This document shows, one piece after another, positions 1 through 10,042 of a stretch of DNA of 64,000 nt. This stretch comes from Pseudoalteromonas aliena SW19 (lineage in GTDB: Bacteria > Pseudomonadota > Gammaproteobacteria > Enterobacterales > Alteromonadaceae). A program made the position numbers and the translations under genes. Numbering within the stretch: the first letter of the stretch is position 1; every line of letters starts with the position of its first letter. The DNA lies in NCBI RefSeq assembly GCF_014905615.1, contig NZ_AQGU01000026.1:186001-250000 (forward strand). Reading direction: 5' to 3'. The notes beneath the pieces were generated by a model that saw only the letters and a list, made by a program, of their open reading frames with translations, was not told where the DNA came from and searched no databases.

Positions 1-1098
1 CTTATCTAGACGTGTGAAAGGCTTAAATACATTTTCCCGATCTGTTTTAGCAATCCCCATCCCATCATCTTCAACAATAAAGACGATAGCGTGCTGCTCA
101 GTTCGCAATGTTATTTTTATTTGATTTGTTGCATATTTAAGCGCATTACCGATTAAATTTTGAAATGCTCTGGCCATAAAATGACAATCGCATCTATAGT
201 TTAATTCATCTGGTAAGCTATAAATAAGATCCACTCGTGTATCAAAATTTAATTTTTCCACACTTGTTTTAACCAATTTGACCAAGTCACAATTAGCCGG
301 TTGTAAACTCGGTTGCTGGGAGTCTAATCTCGCATAATCAAGCATTTCAGAAACTAACAACTCTAATTCACTAATATCCATTTGCATATTAGTTAAGTAT
401 TGATCATTTCTTTCATCCAGAAGTTGGTCTTGTAGTATGGCGACGGCAAATTTTAAACGTGCCAGTGGCGTTCTAAATTCGTGAGAAACAGATGAAGTGA
501 GCTCTTGTTGTGCTGTTAATAAGAACGTTATGCGCTGCTGCATTACTTTTAAAGTATCGGTAACAGGCAAAAAAAATGATTTAGACGTGTTAGTTAATTG
601 AAAATCCTGTAAACCTTCCACTGCCTCACACGATTGTCGTAACTTCGAAAAATCGCGCCAGAGTAAAAAACTCCAAAGCCCGACAGGAATACCAACAACT
701 ATGAGCAATAACAGGTATGGCCAAACAGAGGGAGGTTCAGACGTGATAACATCAATAGGACCGACTTGTAGCAACTCCGTTGAATTTAATTGTATATACC
801 AAACAATGCGTTGCTGTTTATCATATAAGTAGAGATAATGATTGTTAGTTAGTTGCGTTTGCTGCTGCTGAGGTAGCATTAAATCGTGCTGGGCAATAAT
901 ATGGCTTTTAAAATTATTTTTTAGTTTTTTCAAGCCATTTGGTGTTTGAGAAAGCAACAAAAGCGATTGGCCAAACTCGTCATCTAATAGTACTTGTTGT
1001 TGCGATTCGTCGTATGGCCACAGTTGTTCAATAACACCGCTGACTACGAATAAAGAAACAATGATGTAGACATACAAACTTGCAAACAATTTTCCCAT
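1..1098 (-). CDS. Membrane sensor histidine kinase, RstB-like, C-terminus cut by window edge
   Basis: The frame opens at an ATG at 1098-1096 and stays open for 366 codons to the first base, so the 3' end lies outside the window. Visible parts are a first membrane segment (about residues 5-24), a periplasmic stretch to about 124, a second membrane segment (about 125-147), and a dimerisation/phosphoacceptor helix with His206 in SSVSHEFRTPLARL. The ATPase N box (NLIGNALKYA) and G1 box (DDGMGIA) follow, and the frame ends just inside the F box (FKPFTRLDK). It would autophosphorylate and pass phosphate to the regulator encoded 26 bp upstream. The pairing with an OmpR-type regulator is RstB-like, but the periplasmic part gives no ligand. 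I translated this frame by hand. Confidence 0.9.
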   Translation of the reverse strand, partial: MGKLFASLYVYIIVSLFVVSGVIEQLWPYDESQQQVLLDDEFGQSLLLLSQTPNGLKKLKNNFKSHIIAQHDLMLPQQQQTQLTNNHYLYLYDKQQRIVWYIQLNSTELLQVGPIDVITSEPPSVWPYLLLLIVVGIPVGLWSFLLWRDFSKLRQSCEAVEGLQDFQLTNTSKSFFLPVTDTLKVMQQRITFLLTAQQELTSSVSHEFRTPLARLKFAVAILQDQLLDERNDQYLTNMQMDISELELLVSEMLDYARLDSQQPSLQPANCDLVKLVKTSVEKLNFDTRVDLIYSLPDELNYRCDCHFMARAFQNLIGNALKYATNQIKITLRTEQHAIVFIVEDDGMGIAKTDRENVFKPFTRLDK

Positions 1099-1124
1099 TA
1101 AAGACGATTAACCCTAAACATTAA

Positions 1125-1817
1125 TTATAAATCCCACGCATCAGAAACAAATAAATACCCTTGCCCCCACACCGTTTTAATACGATACGGCTTATCGCTG
1201 TTATCACCTAGTTTTTTGCGGATCCGAGATACTCGTACGTCAACTGTCCGATCAAGCCCATCGTATTGACGACCTATCATATGTTGATGTACATGCTCTC
1301 TACTGAGTACTTCACCAGCATTTGATGCTAGTAACCAAAGCAATTCAAACTCATGGGATGTAAGAGTAATTTCGGTATCACTTAATTTAACTATGCGGCT
1401 TGTTTTATCAATTATTAAATCGCCAAACTGCAACTCGTCATTTACTCTTTCTATGGGTTTCCCCCTGCGTAATAATGCATTGATTCTGGCCAACAGTACA
1501 CGCGGCTCTGCCGGTTTTATAACGTAATCATCAGCGCCGAGTTCCAAGCCAAGAACTTGGTCAAAATCCTCTCCTTTAGCTGTAAGCATTAGAATCGGTA
1601 AAGTATATTTATCACGGACTTGACGACACACACTAAAGCCATCTTTGCCTGGCAACATAACGTCTAAAATAATTAAATCTACTGTATTATTTTCAAGGTA
1701 ATTCAATACTTCATCACCGCGATCTAACACAGCAACCTCTAAACTATTATGTTCAAGATAATCTTTTGTTAATTGTTGTAAGCCTAGATCATCTTCAACA
1801 AGTAGAATTTTTGGCAT
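1125..1817 (-). CDS. OmpR/PhoB-family response regulator, RstA-like
   Basis: A 230-residue two-domain regulator. The receiver domain (about 1-120) has the acidic pair Asp9/Asp10, phosphoacceptor Asp52 in LIILDVMLPGKDG and the conserved Lys in VIKPAEP. A winged-helix DNA-binding domain (about 130-225) ends in the typical RTVDVRVSRIRKKLG and IKTVWGQGYLF. An AGGAG sits 6 nt before the ATG. It is followed by the sensor kinase and preceded by the DUF3019 and MipA/OmpV genes on the same strand, so the four are probably one operon. The closest named type by overall look is RstA; which genes it controls cannot be read here, although its own operon is an obvious candidate. Confidence 0.92.
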   Translation of the reverse strand: MPKILLVEDDLGLQQLTKDYLEHNSLEVAVLDRGDEVLNYLENNTVDLIILDVMLPGKDGFSVCRQVRDKYTLPILMLTAKGEDFDQVLGLELGADDYVIKPAEPRVLLARINALLRRGKPIERVNDELQFGDLIIDKTSRIVKLSDTEITLTSHEFELLWLLASNAGEVLSREHVHQHMIGRQYDGLDRTVDVRVSRIRKKLGDNSDKPYRIKTVWGQGYLFVSDAWDL

Positions 1818-1831
1818 TGGTTGCTCCTAAT

Positions 1832-2212
1832 TTAAAAAAAGCTCCACGGTGAGCGAAGCCTGCGCTTATTTTTTTTAGCATGAGCGCTTTGCACTTCAAC
1901 TTGTGTTTTTGCTAATAGCACACCCGTCTGAGAATTGATTAAGGAGTATATGGTCTCTACATGAACACGCGCTTTATAATTAAATTGCCCTGAACGTTGC
2001 TGTTGCCAGCAATGTATTTTCTCATTTTGCTGATACAAACAAGCATCAACAATCTCATCTAAACGCCAATTAAATTGTAAATCAAGATCGCAAAACTCTT
2101 GCTGCTCAGAAACCACACATACTTTAGGAGAAACGCTAAAGGGCGCAGCCTGCGTCGTACTAAGACCACTAAACACAAGCGCAGTAAACACAATAAACAT
2201 TAAATACTTCAT
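1832..2212 (-). CDS. DUF3019 family secreted protein
   Basis: A 126-residue protein with a cleavable signal peptide (hydrophobic core about residues 3-17, probable cleavage after TTQAA). The mature part has four cysteines (in PKVCVV, EFCDL, DACLYQ, IHCWQQ), suggesting two disulfides, and a basic tail KKNKRRLRS. The pattern SPKVCVV ... CDLDLQFNW fits DUF3019, a family of unknown function in marine gammaproteobacteria. The start is one base past the mipA stop, and the response regulator follows after 14 bp. Sharing a transcript with an outer-membrane protein and a two-component system suggests a periplasmic accessory or sensing role, but this is inference. Confidence 0.8.
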   Translation of the reverse strand: MKYLMFIVFTALVFSGLSTTQAAPFSVSPKVCVVSEQQEFCDLDLQFNWRLDEIVDACLYQQNEKIHCWQQQRSGQFNYKARVHVETIYSLINSQTGVLLAKTQVEVQSAHAKKNKRRLRSPWSFF

Positions 2213-2213
2213 A

Positions 2214-3092
2214 TTAAAACGTATGATCTAATCCTATAAAGGCTGTCATCGAATAAGTACGTTCAAAGAGCGGACTGCTATCCATAGCTGAATAGTCATA
2301 ATAGGCTAAATGAAAACGAAGAGAGTTAGCCTTACTCAATGGCCAACGGGCATCGATTTTAGCATAAGGCTGCCAACTACTACCAACGTCTATTTTACCA
2401 AACTGAGTTTCACCTGCTTTCAACCCATAAAAATAGTTATTTAGCTCAGCCGATTTATAATTAATACCCATCGTCTGTTTTAATTTAAGTTGACCTATTT
2501 GCGTATGATGTTGCCACTGCATTGCAGCATGTATTCCATTATAAACACTCGTTATGTCGTGTAATGCTTGAATAGAAAATACATTCGCATCATTTTTTAC
2601 ATAGTGATAAGCAGCACCAACATCAAATGTAATATGGCGTTTTTGTACATCGTTTATATTAGCGTATTTTGCCGGTGAAGAATTGCCTTCATCTACGACT
2701 TGATTACTTAATGAACTACTGGATAAAGAAAATATATTTCTAGGGTGCCAATTGATAAAAAAACGAGACTCTGTATTTAACTCACTTACAAAGTTAAAAT
2801 GATGCTTTGGAGTTTGTACGAGTGAATACCCGAGTCGACCATTATCAAAAAACCATTGCTCTGCATAAAAAGCAACTTGCGGGATTAATACTAAAGGAAT
2901 GTTATTACCACCGCGCAAAGGGTTTGTAATAACGCCGATCCCAGCGCTCAAACTTAAATGCCATTGCTCGGTAGCTATATGTTGATTTTTAAAACCATCC
3001 TCGGGGCTATCGCTTTGCTGCGAATAGGCAGAAAAGCAAGCTACTAGAGTTGCATAAAGTATGGTTTTTAATATCAAAGAATTAAACCGCAT
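2214..3092 (-). CDS. MipA/OmpV family outer-membrane protein
   Basis: A 292-residue exported protein. It has a signal peptide (about residues 1-24, ending near CFSAYSQQ), then an all-beta sequence with alternating aromatic and polar residues and a C-terminal Phe (GLDHTF), typical of an outer-membrane barrel. The stretch WHLSLSAGIGVITNPLRGGNN followed by PQVAFYAEQWFFDNGRLGYSL matches the MipA/OmpV family, whose E. coli member binds the MltA murein hydrolase and whose Vibrio members are OmpV porin-like proteins. It appears to be the first gene of the mipA-DUF3019-regulator-kinase unit. The 247 bp upstream, to the end of ilvY, hold no other gene and should contain its promoter. Confidence 0.85.
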   Translation of the reverse strand: MRFNSLILKTILYATLVACFSAYSQQSDSPEDGFKNQHIATEQWHLSLSAGIGVITNPLRGGNNIPLVLIPQVAFYAEQWFFDNGRLGYSLVQTPKHHFNFVSELNTESRFFINWHPRNIFSLSSSSLSNQVVDEGNSSPAKYANINDVQKRHITFDVGAAYHYVKNDANVFSIQALHDITSVYNGIHAAMQWQHHTQIGQLKLKQTMGINYKSAELNNYFYGLKAGETQFGKIDVGSSWQPYAKIDARWPLSKANSLRFHLAYYDYSAMDSSPLFERTYSMTAFIGLDHTF

Positions 3093-3339
3093 CAGTAATA
3101 TGTCAAAAATTTAAATAAATAAGCTGTTTATAATAGCAAACTCGTTTTGAACTAGCTGTAGCTGGTTACAATCATTCACAATTTGTATACGTATTTATTA
3201 ACTTTTTATTTCATTTACGTTTAAAGATGAGAAGAATACGTAAGCAATACAGCACAATTGATAAGTAAATCTTTAGCATTAGACAATATTACACGGCTTG
3301 GGCTAAAGCCATTTATTGGACCTATTTATTCATGATGTA

Positions 3340-4245
3340 TTATATTGCTTTTGCAGCTAACGTCTGGGCAATATTCCATAAAGCACTGATTGCAGGATCA
3401 TTTAGTTCCTTTTTTAACACAGCCAAACCTATATCAAATCCATCCGGTGCTTGCATTTTTGGTGTTAATATTTGTACTTTATCTTGTAGTGGACTGTTAT
3501 CGAGTACTATTTTAGGCACCATCGCAACACCGAGCCCTAGACTCACCATAGATACCATTGCTTCATGCCCTGCAACGTGCGCATAAATTTTTCCGTGAAT
3601 ATTATTTTTGCGCCACCAATGCTCTAACCTTTGGCGAGAAAAGCCTTGCTCGGGAACGATAAACTCAAGCTCAGACCAATTAATATCATCATTGCATTGT
3701 GTTAATTTTTCGGTGATTGGACACTGAATTTTTGGCCCAATAAATAATAATGGAGAATAACCTATCTCTACAAAGGCAATTTGTGCTGGTAATTTACTTG
3801 GTTTAGCGGCAATTGCCATTGACTCATGTCCATCAAGTACCCGATTGATAGCCAAAGCGGGATCGCCAGTATTCAATGTTATTTCTATATACTGATGCTG
3901 TGCACGAAGTTGTTCCAATATTTGATGCAAAAAGCTATAAGACGCGGTAACCGAGCAATAGATACTCACATTGCCATAAATATGCTGCTGAGGGTCTTTT
4001 ATATTTGCTTTAAAGCGCTGCCAATTAGCGAGCGTTGCTGTGGCGTAATCAATAAACAACTCCCCTTCTCGCGTTAATTTTACACTGCGGTTATCACGGA
4101 TAAATAATGCCCCGCCCACCTCTTGCTCCAAGTACTTGATGTTGCGACTCAGCGTAGGTGCACTTATATGGCAAAGCTCACTTGCGCGTGCAAAGTGGAG
4201 TGTTTTAGCTAAAGCTAAAAAGTAGTTTAAATGTTTATGATCCAT
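3340..4245 (-). CDS. ilvY: LysR-family activator IlvY
   Basis: A 301-residue LysR-type regulator. The N-terminal winged helix-turn-helix (about residues 1-60: HLNYFLALAKTLHFARASELCHISAPTLSRNIKYLEQEVG) is followed by a periplasmic-binding-like effector domain (about 90-295). It is divergent from ilvC across 138 bp, the classic ilvY-ilvC layout in which IlvY senses acetolactate or acetohydroxybutyrate and activates ilvC while repressing itself. Gene context makes the assignment secure. Its stop lies 247 bp before the mipA start on the same strand. Confidence 0.93.
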   Translation of the reverse strand: MDHKHLNYFLALAKTLHFARASELCHISAPTLSRNIKYLEQEVGGALFIRDNRSVKLTREGELFIDYATATLANWQRFKANIKDPQQHIYGNVSIYCSVTASYSFLHQILEQLRAQHQYIEITLNTGDPALAINRVLDGHESMAIAAKPSKLPAQIAFVEIGYSPLLFIGPKIQCPITEKLTQCNDDINWSELEFIVPEQGFSRQRLEHWWRKNNIHGKIYAHVAGHEAMVSMVSLGLGVAMVPKIVLDNSPLQDKVQILTPKMQAPDGFDIGLAVLKKELNDPAISALWNIAQTLAAKAI

Positions 4246-4300
4246 ACCAGACCCTGTATTTCATATTATGAAACACTTTAATTCAAATATATCATTTTAC

Positions 4301-4317
4301 GCAAGTAACGATTTTGC
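4301..4317. promoter_or_regulatory. Candidate IlvY operator half-site pair between ilvY and ilvC
   Basis: An inverted repeat GCAA-N9-TTGC lies near the middle of the ilvY-ilvC intergenic region. In E. coli, IlvY binds repeats built on TTGCAA-type half sites between the two genes. The match here is short and unverified. ilvC itself has AGGA 8 nt before its ATG. Confidence 0.3.
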
Positions 4318-4383
4318 ATATGGTGTTTGTAAGCGCAGTAAACATTGCGCATCTAACAAACATGACTTTATAGGACATTAACA

Positions 4384-5856
4384 ATGGCGAATTATTTCAA
4401 TACCCTACCTTTACGCGAGCAATTAGCGCAACTAGCGCAATGTGAATTTATGGACGCAGGCGAATTTGCCGATGGCGTTGACGTACTTAAAGGTAAAAAG
4501 CTCGTTATTGTCGGTTGTGGCGCACAAGGTTTAAATCAAGGTTTAAACTTACGCGACTCTGGTTTAGATGTTTCTTACACATTACGCGCATCAGCTATTT
4601 CTGAGCGTCGCCAATCATTTTTAAATGCATCTGAAAACGGCTTTACTGTTGGTACTTATGAAGAGTTAATTCCCACAGCAGACGTCGTACTTAACTTAAC
4701 ACCAGACAAACAACATACCGCTGTAGTAAGTGCCATTATGCCGCTTATGAAAAGAGACTCCACACTTGCTTACTCTCATGGCTTTAATATTGTTGAAGAA
4801 GGCATGCAAGTACGTGAAGACATTACCGTAATCATGGTTGCGCCTAAGTGCCCAGGTAGTGAAGTACGTGAAGAATACAAACGCGGTTTTGGGGTTCCAA
4901 CTCTAATTGCTGTTCACCCAGAAAATGATCCTCAAGGTAATGGTCTAGCACAAGCTAAAGCGTATGCAGCGGGTACTGGCGGACATCGTGCTGGTGTACT
5001 TAAATCATCATTTATTGCTGAAGTTAAGTCTGACTTAATGGGCGAGCAAACCATTTTATGTGGCATGTTACAAACAGGCTCTATTTTATGTTTTGATAAA
5101 ATGATAGAAAAAGGCATTGATGCAGGTTATGCGTCAAAACTAATTCAATACGGTTGGGAAGTAATTACCGAAGCACTTAAGTATGGCGGCGTTACCAACA
5201 TGCTTGACCGCCTTTCAAACCCTGCAAAAGTAAAAGCGTTTGAACTAAGCGAAGAGCTAAAACTGATTATGCGCCCGCTTTATAATAAGCACCAAGATGA
5301 CATCATCGACGGCACTTTCTCACGCACTATGATGCAAGACTGGAATAACGATGACGTGAACTTACTTAAATGGCGCGCAGAAACAGCTGAAACTAACTTT
5401 GAAAAAACTCCAGCTGGCGAAGTAGAGATTTCTGAACAAGAGTTTTTTGATAACGGTATTTTAATGGTGGCAATGGTTAAAGCAGGTGTTGAACTTGCCT
5501 TTGAAACCATGACAGCAGCGGGTATTATTGAAGAGTCGGCCTACTACGAATCATTACACGAAACACCATTAATCGCTAATACTATTGCGCGTAAAAAGCT
5601 GTTTGAGATGAACCGTACTATCTCTGATACTGCAGAGTACGGCTGTTATTTATATAACCATGCATGTTTACCATTACTTGCAGATTTTATGAAAAGCGTT
5701 GATACCGACATTATTGGTAAAGGCCTTGGCGAGCACAGCAACCAAGTTGATAACCAAACATTAATTAAAATCAATGCAGCTCTTCGTGAACACCCTGTTG
5801 AAAAAGTAGGTGCTAAATTACGTGGTTACATGTCAGCAATGAAAAAAATTGTATAA
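4384..5856 (+). CDS. ilvC: Ketol-acid reductoisomerase, class II (long form)
   Basis: A 490-residue enzyme converting acetolactate or acetohydroxybutyrate to the dihydroxy acids of valine and isoleucine synthesis, using NADPH and Mg2+. The nucleotide-binding motif is visible at about residues 42-65 ([21 protein letters not shown]). Downstream are the metal and substrate elements typical of the enteric-type long enzyme ([36 protein letters not shown]) and the duplicated C-terminal knotted domain. Length and the start [14 protein letters not shown] match E. coli IlvC. It is monocistronic, divergent from ilvY and followed by a strong terminator. Confidence 0.98.
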   Translation: MANYFNTLPLREQLAQLAQCEFMDAGEFADGVDVLKGKKLVIVGCGAQGLNQGLNLRDSGLDVSYTLRASAISERRQSFLNASENGFTVGTYEELIPTADVVLNLTPDKQHTAVVSAIMPLMKRDSTLAYSHGFNIVEEGMQVREDITVIMVAPKCPGSEVREEYKRGFGVPTLIAVHPENDPQGNGLAQAKAYAAGTGGHRAGVLKSSFIAEVKSDLMGEQTILCGMLQTGSILCFDKMIEKGIDAGYASKLIQYGWEVITEALKYGGVTNMLDRLSNPAKVKAFELSEELKLIMRPLYNKHQDDIIDGTFSRTMMQDWNNDDVNLLKWRAETAETNFEKTPAGEVEISEQEFFDNGILMVAMVKAGVELAFETMTAAGIIEESAYYESLHETPLIANTIARKKLFEMNRTISDTAEYGCYLYNHACLPLLADFMKSVDTDIIGKGLGEHSNQVDNQTLIKINAALREHPVEKVGAKLRGYMSAMKKIV

Positions 5857-5890
5857 CCCTAAACTTTAAAATTTCGCTTGTTAGAAACCA

Positions 5891-5920
5891 AGCCCATGTG
5901 TTTTACATATGGGCTTTTTT
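5891..5920 (+). terminator. Rho-independent terminator of ilvC
   Basis: A stem AGCCCATGTG/CATATGGGCT (one G-T type mismatch) with a 5-nt loop is followed by TTTTTT, 35 bp after the ilvC stop. Confidence 0.85.
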
Positions 5921-6001
5921 ATTTACCTAGCCACAGATTAGCCCAAAGCAAATATTGTGCTAATATATCAATCTATTTAGTTGTAAAAATAAATTACTAT
6001 A

Positions 6002-7921
6002 ATGATGTTACAAAACCTTTCTATTACTCAAAAAATCACCGTTTTAGGCAGTAGCATTGCTATTTGCGTTGCGGCACTTATCGGCTTGACCTCTGTATAC
6101 AGTTCTAAAGATATCATTGAACAGCGTATGATTGAGTCTGAACTACCAAGTAAATTACAAACTATAAGTAATCATGTTGGAGGTGAAATAAACACTCTTA
6201 TCGGAGCCGCCGAGCAACTTTCATCAAACGAATTTATTTTGCAATGGGCGCAAACAGATAGCAAGAACGACGCTCTATTACTTAAAGAGTTAAATCGCTT
6301 AGTTAATCAATACGATTTAGCGACTGCATCTTGGGCTAATAGAAACACTGCGCAATATTGGAATCAAAATGGCTTTTTACGCGTTTTACAAAACGATGCA
6401 GCCGATGGCTGGTTTTTTGCGTTTAAGCAATCAAAGCTACCTTATTCTATTAGCATCTATCAAGAGTCAGCCAACGATGTGAAAATGTTCATTAATCATC
6501 AGCAGCCTAATGGTACTGGCTTAGCGGGCCTTGCAAAAAGTATTACCGAAATGCAAAAGCTGCTGCAGCAATTCAAAATAGAAAAAACTGGCTATGTTTT
6601 CATAGCAGATAAGCACGGTTTAATACAACTACACAAAGATGCCAGTAAAGTTGCTAAAGTTAATATTGATGACTTATACGCATCTGATATGCATCGTAAG
6701 TTGCTAAGTAGTGCCAGCTTTGCGCTAGAAGAAATAAACTTAAATGGGCAACCGACGCTTGTTGCTGCAACGCCTATCAAAAACACTGATTTATATGTGG
6801 TTGCTCAAGTTCCTAAAAGTGAAGTATTTTCAAGCGTTAACAAACTACAGTGGCAAATTTTTACTTTTACACTTATTACTGCGCTCGTTGCCAGTATAAT
6901 AAGTTACTTACTTGCGCGTTCACTTTCATCCCCTTTATCTAAAATGGCTGAACTTTTTTCTCGCTTAGGTTCTGGCGACGCTAATTTAGCGTATAGACTC
7001 CCTGAATCAAGCCAACCAGAACTAAATTATTTAAGCGACGGTTTTAATCAATTTATCAATAAAATAGAAACCGCCATTAAGCAAGTTGCGAATGAAAGTC
7101 GGGATATCAGAACAAGCTCTGACCATGTGTTTGAACAGACTCAACGAAACTCATTAGCTATTGATAATCAAAAAGAGCAAACAATTTCTGTTGCTGCTGC
7201 AATAAACGAAATGGGTGCGACCGTTCAAGAAATAGCCCAAAGTGCTGCAAAAGCTGCAAAACTAACCGATAACAGTCGTGAAAACACAGAGCAGAGCCAT
7301 CAACAAGTATTGCAGAGCCAGACGACTATTTCAGCACTTGCCAGCGATATTGATGGAATAACCGAGCAAGTTACCCTGCTTTCTAAAAAAACAGTAGATA
7401 TTGCAAGTATTGTTGACTCTATCAGGGCGATCTCCGAGCAAACAAACTTATTAGCGCTTAATGCAGCTATTGAATCGGCCCGTGCAGGTGAACATGGCCG
7501 TGGTTTTGCCGTTGTTGCTGATGAAGTACGCGCGCTTGCAAATCGCACCTCGCAATCAACGACTGAAATTCAATCAATGATTGAAGAGTTAACAAGAATT
7601 TCTGATGATGTCGTTAACGATATAAGTCAATCTAAAGATAAAGCTCAGCAAAGTGTAGGTGCAATGCAAAGCTCAGTTGAGTTGCTTGAAACCATAACTG
7701 AGACCGCGAATCAAGTGAATGACATGGCAACTCTAATTGCAACAGCCACTGAACAACAAAGTAATGTGGTTGCTGGTGTGGGCCGTAATATTGAACAAAT
7801 TAGCGAAATTAGTGACAAAGCAATGAGCGAGCAAATTAGCACTGAGCAAGCAATCCGAGATTTAGCAAACAGTGCTCAAACTCTTGACACCTTAGTAGCC
7901 ACCTTTGAAAGGAATCGTTAA
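6002..7921 (+). CDS. Methyl-accepting chemotaxis protein with periplasmic Cache-like sensor
   Basis: A 639-residue chemoreceptor. Membrane segment 1 is at about residues 11-33. A periplasmic region of about 250 residues contains a Cache-like stretch ([17 protein letters not shown], about 197-213). Membrane segment 2 is at about 284-305, HAMP at about 306-358, and the cytoplasmic signalling domain runs from about 395 to the end. The highly conserved hairpin tip that contacts CheA and CheW is present ([32 protein letters not shown]). There is no C-terminal CheR-docking pentapeptide of the NWETF type. The gene starts with two Met codons and no strong ribosome site. It stands alone; the ligand is not predictable, and it presumably feeds the CheA/CheW array encoded at 34729-42755. 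Confidence 0.95.
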   Translation: MMLQNLSITQKITVLGSSIAICVAALIGLTSVYSSKDIIEQRMIESELPSKLQTISNHVGGEINTLIGAAEQLSSNEFILQWAQTDSKNDALLLKELNRLVNQYDLATASWANRNTAQYWNQNGFLRVLQNDAADGWFFAFKQSKLPYSISIYQESANDVKMFINHQQPNGTGLAGLAKSITEMQKLLQQFKIEKTGYVFIADKHGLIQLHKDASKVAKVNIDDLYASDMHRKLLSSASFALEEINLNGQPTLVAATPIKNTDLYVVAQVPKSEVFSSVNKLQWQIFTFTLITALVASIISYLLARSLSSPLSKMAELFSRLGSGDANLAYRLPESSQPELNYLSDGFNQFINKIETAIKQVANESRDIRTSSDHVFEQTQRNSLAIDNQKEQTISVAAAINEMGATVQEIAQSAAKAAKLTDNSRENTEQSHQQVLQSQTTISALASDIDGITEQVTLLSKKTVDIASIVDSIRAISEQTNLLALNAAIESARAGEHGRGFAVVADEVRALANRTSQSTTEIQSMIEELTRISDDVVNDISQSKDKAQQSVGAMQSSVELLETITETANQVNDMATLIATATEQQSNVVAGVGRNIEQISEISDKAMSEQISTEQAIRDLANSAQTLDTLVATFERNR

Positions 7922-8639
7922 ATACCTTTAGTGACATACATACAACACCTTCAAGAGAAATAGTAACTACACTTATTAAAGTAGTTTTTTGGAGGTGTTT
8001 TATTAAAAACAATGGCTTTTATTTTCTGTTTTGTATGGTATTTATTTTATTTGCATGTAATTCCTGCCAAATAGCCCTCAATTAAACTCATTCAAAAAGC
8101 AATATTTAGAATGCACGCTATTGACCCCTGATGAGGTTTTCAAGCTAAGTGATAATCTTACCAATCAACTTAGAAGTCATACCGATTCGCTTAATTAAGT
8201 GATCTATTTTGAGGTAAGAAAATTGTGTCGATAACAAGTCAAAAACCCCGTTATTAAACAGTTCTATATCAGAATTTTTAACACCGTTAGCGTCAGATTT
8301 ATTCCCTCAAATTGATCAAGTATTTTTGCGGGTTGGTATGATTTAAAGAGCCAGAATTCGGTGTATAAGGTTAGCTCAAAACATAATCGATTTTTTACTA
8401 TCGAATCAATCAGGACCGACAATCATCACTTCACAATACTTAAATGCTAATTGCCTAGCGTTATCTATAATGACGCATAGCAGAATAGTTAAATATTGAA
8501 AAGCGCTTTCAAAGGTTCATATTCCCGAATACTGGCCACATTAACTTCTGCATAGACAGCAGTTTCAATCCCTCCAAAGAAGCGATCTTTATGTATAAAG
8601 GCAATAAATATTTAACGATTAACTTCAAACTCAATACTA
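7922..8639. other. Gap without a supported gene; short open patches on both strands
   Basis: Between the chemoreceptor and the first MITE there is no convincing gene. On the minus strand, 8489-8611 is an open patch of 40 codons bounded by stops (reading IHKDRFFGGIETAVYAEV in its first half), and another open stretch lies at about 8270-8405. On the plus strand a roughly 45-codon patch ends near 8445 (includes AGWYDLKSQNSVYKVSSK). None has a start with a ribosome site. They could be remains of a decayed gene or chance. Confidence 0.3.
7944..7999 (+). terminator. Nested hairpin after the chemoreceptor gene, possible terminator
   Basis: An inner stem AACTAC/GTAGTT is followed directly by a T-run. 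Both lie inside an outer pair AACACCT/AGGTGTT that also ends in TTTT. It starts 23 bp after the stop codon. Stems are short, so the call is tentative. Confidence 0.45.
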
Positions 8640-8903
8640 GGGCGTGCTGACCTTTCGTGATTAATTTTGCAGGAGACTGTTTGGTATTTAGGCAAGGCAG
8701 AGCCTATGGTGTGTGGTTATTCCCCATAAATAGGCGATAACGCAGCATAAATGCCAAACATGCGCTGCCCTTTGGGTTCTTTCTAGGGACAATTAACTCT
8801 TTGTTGCTCGATTTTTACTTAGCCCACTAGGTTACAAACCTCGCGCCGCGATTCAATCGCCCCTAGATTGAACAAATTTCAATCCACAAAGATCAACACG
8901 CCC
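8640..8903 (+). mobile_element. MITE-like element, copy 1 (264 bp)
   Basis: Starts GGGCGTGCTGACC and ends GATCAACACGCCC, imperfect terminal inverted repeats, with TA directly outside both ends. The body is shared with three further elements at 12394, 21701 and 23396, including a GGTATTTaGGCAAGGCAG block, a CCCCATAAATAGGCGATAACG block and a CCTCGCGCCGCGATT block near the right end. No open reading frame of useful size is present. The 227 bp from here to the peptidase start hold only the peptidase ribosome site. Confidence 0.8.
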
Positions 8904-9130
8904 TAATAATTTGATTACGCTAATGCATTAAAGCATTATAAAAAACGTATACACTTAGTCCCTTACTTTACGATAGGCATTTTGGTCAAGCACGCGTGTA
9001 CTTATAATTGGGCGATTTTAAAAGCCAAATTTCATCTTAAGCAAGCTAATAAAGAAACCTATTTTTTATATTATAAAAAACGCTATGGCAGTAAACTAAA
9101 TATATTACGTTCATTAACTAAGGAAGCTAG

Positions 9131-10042
9131 ATGGCCATTAAACGACTCATATTTTTCATCATAGCGTTAGCTAGCGCTAACAGCCATTGCAATACTCTTA
9201 AAAATCAATTAATCGAAGATTTTAATTATTTAGCAAGTGATGAGCTAATGGGCAGACAAACAGCCTCACAAGGGGCCAAACTAAGCCGAGAATATTTAAT
9301 GCAAAGGCTATCCTTACTCGATTTAGAAGTAACTGAGCAATATTTTACCTATAAACCCACCCTATTTAAGAAATCTGAAGGTATTAATATCGTCGCTCAG
9401 TCACCAAAAAAGCTACCGAAGGTTATTATTACTGCACATTATGACCATTTAGGAAAACGAAATGGGAAACTTCACCTGGGGGCCAATGATAACGCAAGCG
9501 GTGTTGCTGCAGTACTATATTTAGCTGCGTCATTACACCGTACCCCCCTTCCATTTGAGCTTGTATTTGTATTTACAGATGCTGAAGAAAATGGTTTGTA
9601 TGGCAGCCTCCACTTTGCAGAATCAATTAATCCTAAAGATGTTATTATGAATATAAATCTAGATATGCTTGGCGTTAAAGAGCGAAATAAGCGTTTATAT
9701 GCATTAACATCTTATTCGTTAAAATCCCATCTGCAGCCTATTTTTAGTGATTTAAAAAATATAGGCATAAATCTCAAACCTGCCTATTCATCTAAACAAA
9801 TGAATCGCTTAACTAGGTCACAAAACATCGATTGGCACAGAGCCAGCGACCATTACTCATTTGCTCGTAACAACATACCTTATGTATACTTTGGAATGGG
9901 GCATGATAGCTATAATCACACCGCAAAAGACACAATGGAGCACATTAATATACATCTTTATATCAACACAGTAACAATGGTAGAGGCATTTATTAAGCAT
10001 TTAGCTCAGGTATCGCTCGTTGGTTTAAAAGTTGATACATAG
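9131..10042 (+). CDS. Secreted M28-family zinc metallopeptidase
   Basis: A 303-residue protein with a signal peptide (about residues 1-20, ALASANSHC). The M28 metal ligands are visible: His103 in TAHYDHLG, Asp120 in GANDNASG (bridging), Glu152/Glu153 in TDAEENGLYG (general base and ligand), Asp178 in NLDMLG, and a C-terminal His in GHDSYNHTAKDT (258 or 263). The family removes N-terminal amino acids or processes small peptides. The Cys at position 20 could suggest a lipoprotein, but the preceding ANSH is a poor lipobox. AAGGAA lies 5-6 nt before the ATG. Its 3' end overlaps the convergent GIY-YIG gene by 37 bp. No protease-associated or PPC domain is present. Confidence 0.93.
   Translation: MAIKRLIFFIIALASANSHCNTLKNQLIEDFNYLASDELMGRQTASQGAKLSREYLMQRLSLLDLEVTEQYFTYKPTLFKKSEGINIVAQSPKKLPKVIITAHYDHLGKRNGKLHLGANDNASGVAAVLYLAASLHRTPLPFELVFVFTDAEENGLYGSLHFAESINPKDVIMNINLDMLGVKERNKRLYALTSYSLKSHLQPIFSDLKNIGINLKPAYSSKQMNRLTRSQNIDWHRASDHYSFARNNIPYVYFGMGHDSYNHTAKDTMEHINIHLYINTVTMVEAFIKHLAQVSLVGLKVDT

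Noticed and set aside
8982-9164. 60-codon plus-strand frame before and across the peptidase start
   Set aside because: It opens with TTG without a ribosome site and overlaps the start of the well-supported M28 peptidase; no family resemblance.
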